64,000 nt of DNA from Plasmopara viticola (Eukaryota; Oomycota; Peronosporomycetes; Peronosporales; Peronosporaceae), in the NCBI GenBank assembly GCA_001695595.3, contig MBPM02000070.1, forward strand, positions 372,001 to 436,000, written 5' to 3'. This document shows positions 1-9,253 of this stretch, in pieces; position 1 is the first letter of the stretch, and the number at the start of each line of letters is the position of its first letter. The notes beneath the pieces were generated by a model. That model searched no databases and was not told the origin of the DNA. It saw nothing but the letters and a program-made list of their open reading frames with translations. Position numbers and translations under genes: made by a program.

Positions 1-419
1 AAGCGCGAGGTCAAAAGCTCATTATTCGGTGATGCTTTTGATGGCGAACTATATCTTGATACTTTTTAAGAAAAAATGCGAACATTTGTTTTAAATCTTA
101 GCCCCTGTGCAACAAGCGCTGTCTACAATGCATTTTCGTCTTAAAACAAGGCCGTTTTTTTAACCCCACTGCATTGGTCAGATCCAAATTTCCTCGTAAG
201 CTAATGAAGTTATAACAATGTAGGCACATATCGCTCACGAATTTTGCTTTAAAATACTTCTTGGTTTGGTAGGTAACGTAAATGGTACCTACTGTTTAGG
301 CGAGGTCTAATGATGCTACCCAAAATTTTTTTGCGGGATTGACTGTTAAGGTATCCACTACCTACGTAGACTTATTTTAAAGCGGTTGAAAGGAGCCTGT
401 CAGTGACTGAACTTTTATG
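1..419. other. intergenic, nothing recognised
   Basis: AT-rich sequence with no open frame or repeat that I can assign. It lies just beyond the C-terminal end of the minus-strand effector relic that follows and could be more decayed relic. Confidence 0.4.
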
Positions 420-2290
420 ACAGTCAACACTCGTGTATAGCGCAATCTTTTATAGCTCTAGAAGAAAGAGATTCGTACTTCGGGCCTGTCCAGCGTCTCA
501 CAGAAGCTCAACAAAGGCTGTCCGATAATTACTTTCTCGCAGATACAGCCTTATAAACTTGTTTTCATCATCGTAGCCTATAAGTGTAAGGCGTGCTCCT
601 TAAATGACTTTTCAAATCAGACAAAACAACAATCAAGGCGTTATTAAGATGACGCTATGTGAGAGTCAAAATGAGATAGCTTTGCTCGCACGGCTGCATT
701 GATGCATCTTTCTTCGCTATAATGAGCTTCTAAGCCATCTTAACGTCTACCAGCTTCAGAAAATATTAGCGATTAAGCGCAGTAAAGGACTTCGCCCAGG
801 TTTTAAGTAGTAAACCTTCTTGTGCAATCTCACCGAAATCTATAGATCAATCTCTTATCTCGCATGTCTTCATATGGTCCGCACACTTGGGACGAGCTTT
901 CGTAATGAAAAATATTCTATACCTCAGTCGATTGCCCGTATTATGGTGTATTATGACGTCTGCGTCACAAAATTTAAAATCAAAATCTTTTGTTCAGCAG
1001 CTGACTATACTTATAAGCGATTTCAAAAACTCGCTGTTTGATCGATTTAAGTCAAAGGATGAAACATCCAGCAATATTTTGTAGGGCTCACGCAAAAGTC
1101 ATCAATTAACAGCCGTGGCTAAGATTTAGGTAAGTCTCAGCGAATAAAAAGCTTTGTGTGGCTTCTCTAACTCTTGAGCAACATGTTCGGCATGCATAAA
1201 CTTTGCTGCGAGAGTCGATTTTTTTCCGGTAAAGCTTACCTGCTCCGAGCAACATGAACACAAGATCACCTTTGAAGCAAACAGAGGAAAGCGAGCAATT
1301 CTTTATTAGTGAAGCTGTCCTAATAAAAAAATCTGCTGGTGATTGCAAGACGTATCAAATATCGAGACATAATATTTTCGGTTGATCTCTTCTATCTCTT
1401 TCACAAGTAACGAGCTCTTTACACCTTCCACTTACGCTCAAAAGTTGGCATTTTGTCCTTTTGTTAAAAAAGGGCATGAGCCAAGCAACGAAATCATTAT
1501 GAGTTTTATGATTTGTAAGTTATAGCCAGAATAACACGTCTCACAAATGTTTTGCGCCAACCGCGTTCTAAGCAGCTTTGTATCCTGCGCAGCTTGTTCG
1601 ACGTCGTTAAAAAGAGGCATTGGTAGCGTAATTGAGTTAACCAAAAAGTCGTAGTAGTGCGGGTTGTAGATGCCATAGAGCTTTGTTCACCTTAACAGCG
1701 TAACAAGACCTTGGGATAAATTGTTTGCACTAGCAAATTCATGGCTCGGGACTTTCTTAGCGCTCGGTCAGTTCTTCATTTGCTGGTCTTAAAAACGTTG
1801 CCGTGTCTTTCGTAGTCGGAAGCCAATAAGCTTCTTCAATCATCATCGGCGTCTTACGCAGTGAACACGGTAAGCCTGCTCAACTACTTCGTCAAATTGT
1901 TATTTATTCAAGTCGCGACTTTAAAAATTAAATTCAGCAATCTCTGGCCGGCTCTCAAGATATCGACTTCGAACCTATTAGTAGGCAGCAAAATTTTTTT
2001 TACGATTTAATGTGCCGTAGTTCTCGCCGTACTTCACCGACACTACTAGAAGCGAAATCTCTCTGCTAAATTGTGTAGACGATATGTGCCGTAATTTAAA
2101 GGAAACCAAGTCAATTTCATTCAACCAATGGAATAAATACAAATCCACTGAGATTCTGTCGATCACAGATTATCAGAAGCTCGTGGCGTTCACTTTTTTT
2201 TATCTCTTTCTCTACGAGGCCGGGCCAGCTGGACAGTCACCTAATATAATAAAATGCCGGAAATTTTAAGTCAGCCAAAATTGTCCTGGG
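420..2290 (-). pseudogene. decayed LWY-effector relic A (minus strand)
   Basis: Read on the minus strand, this stretch follows the 3' third of the intact effector (21970-24017) in the same order. At 1978-2166 the translation has a W motif (LFHWLNEIDLVSF) then VKYGENYGTL, matching DWFNRMMTRDDLF and AKYGEYYDTL of the intact gene. At 1720-1860 the 'acgaaagacacggcaacgtt' segment matches the intact gene near 22440. At 1438-1644 a MPLFND motif is present. At 1106-1348 the 'aattgctcgctttcctc' region matches 22975. Roughly 655-1085 corresponds to the last W module. Stops and frameshifts occur throughout, so no protein of useful length can be made. This is an old pseudogene; limits are approximate. 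Confidence 0.75.
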
Positions 2291-2859
2291 CACCTTTCTT
2301 TCTGACGAGATCTTTGTGGGTTACAACACTGAGTGACCAGAGGATTAACACGATGAGAAGCCGTTAAGTTGCCAAATCCCGGGTTATAAAGGTTGCGTTT
2401 TCAATTGGGTGATTAGCCATATACAGCCAAAATAGTTTAATCATTGCAAAAAGAATTGATGTTCTGACGGTGAGGTAATCAAAGTTAGCGTTGAGGTAGC
2501 GTCAGAAATATGGATGCCGACATCAATCGCTTTCTCAGCTGTAGAGCGATGTAGCCTGCCACTAATTCATCATAAGCCAGCGTGAGAATATTGATGGCTC
2601 GAAACATCTTGACCAATATGTATGCATCATCACTTGGGATGTGCATCCCGTGCGCTATCACGTGGATACTAATGGTTGTGGCTATTTTGGAATTGTTAAA
2701 ATCGTACGCCATGACTTTTTTATGCGGCCTTTTTATGGTCATTTATATCCGGTGGACTGAAAGAGCAACATATTATGCTAAATTTGATACGAATGGCTAT
2801 TGGGACAGTGTTATGTCAAAACCTAGTTGCAAAATCTGGTCGAGCAAAGGCATTTCTTG

Positions 2860-3240
2860 TCCCTGACACTGTAAATATGACTTGATCCTGGTGTGCCAGA
2901 GCTGGTTAAACACGAGACATTTGGGCACGACCATAGGTACCAGCAGCTTAAACCTGCGCAACAGCCTTGCCAAGTTATGATGTACCCTTTTTAAGCGCTC
3001 GGCTCTTTTGAAAGAAAGTCGAGGGTACACGCTCGAAATCAATTTAATGTCTTCACAAAGGTAGACGTGACGTCGTCTTTAGATGCCTTATCAGGGTCCA
3101 ACATTTTTTGGTGGGAGCACCGGATATAAGAGGCGCTGAATATTACGCTCTGAATGTACGGAACAAAGCTTCCCGGTTCATTAATTTAGCAACACCAAAA
3201 GGTCGGTAAAGTCCTGCAAGCGGTTTATAGGTTCAAGCAA
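2860..3240. repeat. diverged dispersed repeat, copy 1 (partner 34140-34520)
   Basis: Sequence from about 2880 ('ttgatcctggtgtgccagag') through 'gtcctgcaagcggtttata' near 3210 is matched in order and orientation by 34155-34515. Identity is low but collinear for about 360 bases. No coding content is recognised. It may be part of an ancient duplication that carried effector relics; 2291-2859 and 3241-3504 beside it hold nothing I can assign. Confidence 0.5.
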
Positions 3241-3504
3241 CGACTTAGGCAAGATAGTTTCTATAAAGTCTAAAGTATGCCGAAGGAGTGAAGCTTAACC
3301 GCAACTTCCTTCTCTATATAGGTCAAAATCGGGGCACACTGCAATCTTTATTGTAAGATTTTGGCTTTTTGCGTATATATTCTTCATAAATTGTATCCAA
3401 TCATCGTGACCCCGGGGTCTAAAGCATTTCCGTTGACAATTTTCACAATATAAAACTTATCGGACGCTATAAATTCATCAAAAGTGCTACTTAGCTGAGG
3501 CAAA

Positions 3505-4015
3505 AGCCAATACTTAAACTAAAACGCTCGCAAGACTGCATCAATTTGGCATCGTTCTCTGCCTATATGAGCATCTTTGCCAGATCTATTCAGGGAAGTT
3601 AATTCGCTGCAGAAGCATCTCATCACCGGCAGTTAGTGGCAGACAAGCATAGTAAAACACTACTCCCATACATTGACATTGACAACGTTCTTTCCCAAAT
3701 CGAAACTTTTTTTAATTAGTTCATCTGCAACACATTTCACTCAGAATGCGTAATCTGGGCTTTTGATCAGAACTTTCACGCTAATACTTTTGAAATTCTT
3801 GAAAAGCGGGGAACATCTTAGTACGGACGATAGCCCATGTTTGTAGATATCGGTGATGTATGACGTCTGCATCGAAAGCTTTAGCTAGCTCTTGGAAATC
3901 AAAATCTCTGATCAATAGACCTTTCAAACTCTTCGAGAACTCACGCCTCGTCGAAATTCATTTTTGTCATTTTATTGCTCGAATGCTCGAGCACAGTCTT
4001 GTTTTATCGTGCTTA
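3505..4015 (-). pseudogene. LWY-effector relic fragment A2 (minus strand)
   Basis: This resembles 655-1085 in the same orientation, for example 'gctcgca..actgcat' and the 'atgacgtctgc' block, so both derive from the same end of an effector gene. Near 3970-4000 the minus strand reads 'gactgtgctcgagcattcg', corresponding to 'agtgtggctcgagctttcg' at 23270 in the intact gene. Short, frameshifted and without usable coding capacity. Boundaries are uncertain. Confidence 0.5.
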
Positions 4016-4073
4016 AAAATGTTGCAATTGATTATAAATATTAAGTTTCTCACGCTGCTTCATTATGGCTCAA

Positions 4074-4245
4074 TTATATTGAGACGCACGGCGTGAGTTC
4101 TTTCAGTTATATTGAGACGCACGGCTTGAGTTCTTTCAAATATATTGAGACGCACGGCGTGACTTCGTTTAAATATATTAAGACGCACGGCGTGACTTCT
4201 TCCGATTATATTGGGACGCACGGCGTGAGGACATTGGTACGCCCT
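4074..4245 (+). repeat. 33-bp minisatellite, five units
   Basis: The motif 'attgagacgcacggcgtga' recurs with units starting at 4081, 4114, 4147, 4180 and 4213, an exact 33-bp period. As 33 is divisible by three, one plus-strand frame stays open and repeats an 11-residue unit (SSFKYIETHGV-like) from 4093. A sixth, degenerate unit follows at about 4261-4284 and became the target of the adjacent LINE. The open frame runs into LINE 5' sequence to 4482, so it is probably not a gene. Confidence 0.9.
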
Positions 4246-4272
4246 GCTTGTGTACTCTCAATTATATTGGGG

Positions 4273-4284
4273 AAGCACTGCGTC
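4273..4284. repeat. target-site duplication, 5' side of LINE
   Basis: AAGCACTGCGTC here is repeated exactly at 5438-5449 on the other side of the LINE-derived element. It fixes both ends of the insertion. Confidence 0.9.
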
Positions 4285-5437
4285 TTTTCGGAAAAGGTTG
4301 GGGTGACGCCCTCCTTCCAAGCGCGGGGGCTTAATGCTCGCGCGCTTCGGGCAGGTGCTCTCGGGCATCTGCAGGTCTCTAACGAGTCTCACCCTCGACG
4401 CGACGGTCTCCAGCACCAGGCCAAACCCCCTTCCACGCCCTTAACCGCGCCAACCGCATCCGGATTGGCTCCTTTAATGTGAATTCTCTAGGTTCGAAGC
4501 GCAAGAAGCACAAAACACTCCCCGAAGATCTCCGGCGCTACCGCGTCGATATCCTTGGCCTCCGAGAAACCAAGATCTACGATAGAGGTGAGCACCGCAT
4601 TGATGACTTCCTTCTAACCCTGAAAAAAAAAAAAAGCCAAGACCGAAGTCACCGAAATCCGCCGCCACTGCAACCCGTCGGGCGCCACTCGACACGCCCG
4701 ATCCCGAGAAGAAACCTGGCGCCACACTAAGAAGCTCGGAACATTCCTCGGCGATATTAAAGATCTATCCCGACGCAAGTCCCTGGCCACCCTCGCGCTC
4801 CACCGCCTCTGGTCCGTCTGGCTCCGCCCCACGTTCATCTCACCCAAGACACGCATTCGATTGTACAACACCTACGTTCTGCCGATTCTGCTGTACAACT
4901 GCGCCACCTGGGCTCTTACCAAGTCAGAGCTCCACGGCCTCGAGAGTTTCCATCGCCGCCAGCTTCGCTACGCTCTTGGCTATCGCTACCCCCGACCCAT
5001 TTCGAATGCAAGACTCTACGACCTCTGTGATGAGCGGCCGCTGAGACTACGACTGACACAAGCTCGCTGGCGCCTGTTTGGCCATGTACTTCGCCGCTAT
5101 CCCGACATTCCAGCTAACCTCCAGATGCGTGCCTACTTCTTCTCCACCGCAGCAAAATGGCGCGGACGTCCCCGCACCACGCTCCCCTCGACACTCGACC
5201 ACAACCTTGTATCCGGTGGCTCCGGCTTTCGACTCCGGATAGCACAAGACCTCGAAGTGGTACGTACCCTTGCACAAGACCGAAAGAAATGGAAGACCCA
5301 TACGACCTCGGTGCTGGATGCACTGCCCGCCGAACGAGACTCGACGTATGCGGACACCACTCTATGCCGTGGACTAGCCAGACTGAGCCTAGCACGTGCA
5401 TACCTTGGCAACGCGATAACGTAATACATTACATTAC
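4285..5437 (+). mobile_element. internally deleted non-LTR retrotransposon (LINE), copy 1
   Basis: A 1,153-bp insertion flanked by a perfect 12-bp target duplication. It begins 'ttttcggaaaaggttgggg' and ends in a short ATTAC-type simple repeat rather than poly-A. It keeps a GC-rich 5' leader, the first ~55 codons of an apurinic-like endonuclease domain (GSFNVNSL, then ILGLRETKI, about 4460-4620), an A13 tract, then only the C-terminal region downstream of the reverse transcriptase. The rest of the endonuclease and the whole catalytic reverse transcriptase are missing, so it is non-autonomous. The inverted element at 15429-16587 has the same ends and the same internal junction. GC content is much higher than the surroundings. 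Confidence 0.9.
4630..5424 (+). pseudogene. LINE ORF2 C-terminal remnant
   Basis: An open frame from the A-tract to the TAA at 5422-5424. It contains the segment typical of the region following LINE reverse transcriptase: YVLPILLYNCATWAL, HRRQLRYALGYRYPRP, RWRLFGHVLRR and KWRGRPRT. No reverse transcriptase catalytic YxDD motif is present upstream. The frame differs from that of the endonuclease remnant before the A-tract, so the two parts are not one continuous protein. No conventional ATG is needed since the piece is a deletion derivative. Confidence 0.85.
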
Positions 5438-5449
5438 AAGCACTGCGTC
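5438..5449. repeat. target-site duplication, 3' side of LINE
   Basis: Second exact copy of AAGCACTGCGTC, directly after the ATTAC tail of the LINE. Confidence 0.9.
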
Positions 5450-5544
5450 AATACACTACGTAGAAAATACTTGAAATATCCTCTCCAAACTAATACGTCG
5501 ACTCCTCAAGTTTTACAAAACAATAAAAAGCAAAACTATTTAAC

Positions 5545-7914
5545 TTAAGCAAAGAGCGCGTGTAGTGCTGTCTTCTGTGGCCCAGAAAGCGAAGCCCATG
5601 CGTGCTTCATAACTGGCTCGGGTACGGACACGCGAAGGTTCGCAAGCGTTGAGGCAACTTCCTGACAAAGTGCCGACGCTTCCTTGTCCCCAACACTGGT
5701 CCGCACATTGCGCAAAAACGTTGCATCCGCCACAGCAGCCAGGACGGCGACCACTTTGCCTAAATGTCGATAGTTCGGTGCACCTAACACAAGTGGATGC
5801 CGGTCGTTGACGTAGCTGCAAAGACGACGTGAGACAGCGAGCGATTCTTCCAAGTCTCCACGTAGAGGCAGCAACTCCAACCACTGTGGAAAGAGCGTCG
5901 CGGCGTCCACAACGTCAGCGTGGAACTCGCAGAGTTTTCCAAGGGCAGCGATCGCATTGTCCGTGGCATTGCGTTGCTCTGGACGAAAGGCATGGGGCTG
6001 CTTCACGATCGTGTGGAGAAGGTCAAGGCACGAATTGGCGTGGGGCGCGAACGAGTCGCCACCGTGGGACGCACACACGCCGACCCCAAAGGCTGCGGCT
6101 TGGATCAATTCCGGCTCATTCACTTCACAGAGAGCATTCAAGAGAAGAGGGAGGAAGCAATCGAGCCGACGTAGAGCAGCGTCCCCACAGTGCTCTAACA
6201 CATCGTCCACGACATAGAGCGCAAAGTGACGGTCTTCAATCAAACACCCACGGGCAGCCAGTGCCGTCACTTTGTCCCACAGGAGCGACATAAAGACAGG
6301 AAAAAACGCGGCGCCATGAGTCTTTGCCAGTGTCCCGATGCATGCAGCCAATACAAAGTGCACTTCTGTCTCGGCTGCTTGCGTCTCACTGGACTGCGAC
6401 GCGTCTTCGTCCTCGTCTCCGTCGTCGCCGGCCTCCGTGATGTCCGTCCCAGCGCCACCTCTTCGCATCGCACGTCGCTGAAAAGTATCACCCAACACCA
6501 CGAGCAATCCGTGCACTAGCTCACGCAGCTGTGCGTCGTTCAGCTTTAGCGTCGGGTGGAGCACGCACGCTTCATTTAGACACTTGATCATACTCTGCAT
6601 GATCGTGACGACTAAATCCACGTCCGGCTCGGACGTGAGCGCATTGATGAGACGGCCAAGAGCAAAATCTACCATTTGCTTAATGGTAGCTTGGCCGTGC
6701 TCCGATGAACCAGGCCTGGTCGTAGTCGAGATCGCAACACATTTCACGAGCGCCGGCATGGCACGGATCGCAGAAGCTCGGATATCCGAATGTACAGACT
6801 CGGTCAGCAATGGCACCAGGACTTGAGTTACCTGTTCGGCGTACGGGAAGAATGCGTCTTCGAGGTCTGTTACCATACCAGCTAAAAGCTGGCACGCAGT
6901 CGCTTTTTCCTCGAGAAGAGACGTACGGATACTAAGACACTTGTCATTCACCTGAGCAAGCTGAATGTCTTCACTGTCGGTAGAATCCTCCTCCTCGTCA
7001 TCACTCGCCAACGCCGACGGGTCGACTTCAAACTCGGCCTGTTGCGTGGCAGCCTCAAGCAGTGTCGGCATCACAAGCGGCAAATAGGGCGCGAAATCGC
7101 GGCCAAGACAAGTGCAGCAGCGAGCCCAAGCCTGAAGCAAGTACGTGCGGATCAATTCGTTGCCGACAATCGACGGCGTGGCTTGCATCTCCGCCATCAC
7201 TTTAAGAATTGCAGCGGCGTCGCGTGAGAACACATGCTTGCCTACGGCCTGGCCGATCAAACTGAGGCATTCAAGGGTAATTCCACCGAGCGTAAATGAG
7301 CTAAGCGCGTTTAATTGTGACTTGATCACGGCGGGCGATGCAGCTGCCGCCGTCACACACTCTTGGAGACAAGTGCAAAGAATTTGCTGCAGCGGAGGCA
7401 GCACGGCAGCGTAGTACGTCGAGAATGACGCGCCAGCTACGGTAGCCACAGACGAGATTGCCGTGATCACCTGTTCCTGGACAACGCGAGCGGCGATAAA
7501 TGCTTTTGTGGGTGCTTCATTGATATTGAGGGCCATTGCCTGACCGTGTTGTAATAAGGCAAAGAGTTGATGCAGCATCTTCTCAAGGTACGGTGTCAAG
7601 ACCTCAGGGGGACACATGTCGACAAATTGGCGTAAGGCAGTCGCAGCGTGAGCTTGGAGACGTGGTTTCCTCGAGTCTTCCAGGTAATGAACCAGCACCG
7701 AAAGTGCTTGTGAGTGGTATGCTTCTTGGAATTGAGGAGCCTGATCAACCGAGATCTGACCGATAACATCCACGGCGATGCAACATACACGAGGATGTGA
7801 ATCATACGCCTGAGAAAGTAAATGGCGTACGATGGCGTCTAGATGATCGTCGTCAAGCACGTTGAAAATCTGGCAGAGTCCCACTAAAGCAGCGTGTCGA
7901 CTCAGACTGAGCAT
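5545..7914 (-). pseudogene. importin-5-type karyopherin beta, C-terminal part
   Basis: A 789-codon open frame whose HEAT-repeat sequence follows the importin-5/Kap121 (RanBP5) family: TLECLSLIGQAVGK, LLQAWARCCTCLGRDF, an acidic insert (DDEEEDSTDSED), LLEEKATACQLL, DDVLEHCGDAALRR, and near the end LLPLRGDLEESLAVSRRLC with HPLVLGAPN. Such proteins carry cargo through nuclear pores and release it on binding RanGTP. The ATG at 7914 is not the native start: the homologous protein continues upstream (the family is about 1,100 residues), and the preceding bases read in a different frame. The family is therefore clear, but the locus is split from its N-terminal part by frame changes and a tandem duplication. 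I call it a disrupted gene; assembly error is a serious alternative. Confidence 0.8.
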
Positions 7915-7929
7915 ACTTTTGAATCAAAG

Positions 7930-8291
7930 CAAAACACGTAGGGAGCGATCGCTTTGCACCAAGCGCCCCAACGAGCCGTTCAAGAGCTTCCGATCCCACA
8001 TCAAAGTTTGAAATCTCATGGTCGATGCCTCGACCGCTAGAAGACTGTTCGTCTTCACACGTTGCAACGTCCCATGCGTCGACATCGTGCACGTCAAGCA
8101 TCATCTTGAACGCGACAGGCAAAACACGTAGGGAGCGATCGCTTTGCACCAAGCGCCCCAACGAGCCGTTCAAGAGCTTCCGATCCCACATCACTCATGG
8201 TCGATGCCTTAGAAGACTGTTCGTCTTCACACGTTGCAACGTCCCATGCGTCGACATCGTGCACGTCAAGCATCATCTTGAACGCGACAGG
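7930..8291 (-). repeat. tandem duplication within the importin gene (units 7930-8119 and 8120-8291)
   Basis: Two adjacent near-identical units of 190 and 172 bp. They encode the same piece of importin (FKMMLDVHDVDAWDVATCEDEQSS ending GSEALERLVGALGAK). They differ by two indels, 11 and 7 bp, which together change six codons and leave the frame at the unit ends intact. Each unit length is one more than a multiple of three, so having two copies shifts the reading frame. The inter-unit differences look like those between two alleles. Confidence 0.9.
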
Positions 8292-9253
8292 ATACACTTG
8301 CTGTACGGTAATCGTCGACACGGCAATGGCGCCTGTTCCGCCAATGACACTAGCAACTCCATGGCCAATTGCCGGCATCCATCGGGCACAGGGCTTTCAT
8401 CACTTTCATCACGTGAAGCATCAGCAATCTGTACCATCGTCTCGACAAACTCACGCAAATACGGCTTGAAAAAGCCTGCGTGGGGCTCCGCCACCTCAAT
8501 CAAGACTTCAAGCGCTTCCATGACTTCATCAAACTGTCTTGTCACTAATAGCGCATGCAGTGTAGCAAGGACCAGTGGTACAGCCCTCGTCACGAGCTCT
8601 GGTCGTGGCACTTGGTCCAGCGTGTCCACGTTCAGTAGGAACATACCAAAAGCACGCAGTGCATTAAGCGCCACGCGACCTTCTCGGTCATTCAATCCGT
8701 GAATCATCGTTTCCAATAATGAACCATCCAGTCGCGTAGTCGCCACGGTAGTGAGAGTCATTTGACTAGCTAAGAAGACGGCAATCATCTCCAATACACG
8801 CAACGCAGTCTCCCGCAGCGTCACCATGGTTGCCTGGCTCCACTGGATCAATTTAGGCACCAATTCGTCCCACTGCCCGTCCTCCAAGATGCTACTGGCC
8901 AATTCGCCAACGGTGTCGCAGACTTTGCGTCGAATGCTGCGGTGCTTTTCCCCGGCTTCAAGCACGGCCAGCAATTCACACTTGACTATAGATCGGGCGC
9001 GATCGGTAGCTTGAGGCCACAGCGACACGGTATCGCGTAATAAGACGCGGCGTAACAAGACGGCGGCTAAAGCACGAACGTCGTCGGCACTGTTCGAGTG
9101 CACGAGGTGCACTAGACCCAGTAGTAACTCGTCACTGCATGTAGCCTGCTTCAGTGTGGCAAAGTGCGCCTCGGCTGCATTGCGGGTCGCATTGTCCTTT
9201 GCTAGTAGACTCCAGAGTATGGTCTCGTAGGAAGAGCCGGATGGCACCTGCAT
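8273..9253 (-). pseudogene. importin-5-type karyopherin beta, N-terminal part
   Basis: Begins with ATG at 9253 and encodes about 310 residues of importin-5-like HEAT repeats: an N-terminal importin-type segment (LLAKDNATRNAAEAHF, DDVRALAAVLLRRVLL), then VCDTVGELASSILEDGQWDELVPKLIQW, ending at ELLVSLAEQAP, a block seen in this family just before the acidic mid-domain loop. After CRRLP near 8310 the homologous continuation (QQVYPVAFKMM) is in a different frame, so translation would end at about 8273. The bridging sequence is too short to be an intron. Upstream of the ATG no clear promoter motif is visible. Together with 5545-7914 this would make one protein of about 1,150 residues, normal for the family. 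Confidence 0.8.

Noticed and set aside
4074..4245. A CRISPR array.
   Set aside because: Units are contiguous 33-bp tandem repeats without unique spacers, in a eukaryotic context.
4093..4482. A 129-codon protein gene with an 11-residue repeat.
   Set aside because: The frame leaves the minisatellite and runs through LINE 5' leader sequence, so it is a chance read-through rather than a gene.
5133..5429. Open frames on the strand opposite the LINE.
   Set aside because: They are shadows of GC-rich LINE coding sequence and recur identically in the other copy.
5829..6293. A 154-codon plus-strand frame within the importin gene.
   Set aside because: It is antisense to clear importin-5 coding sequence and shows no family feature.
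8290..8320. A mini-intron (GT..AG, about 21 nt) restoring the importin frame.
   Set aside because: Far too short to be spliced; a frame change or sequence error is more likely.
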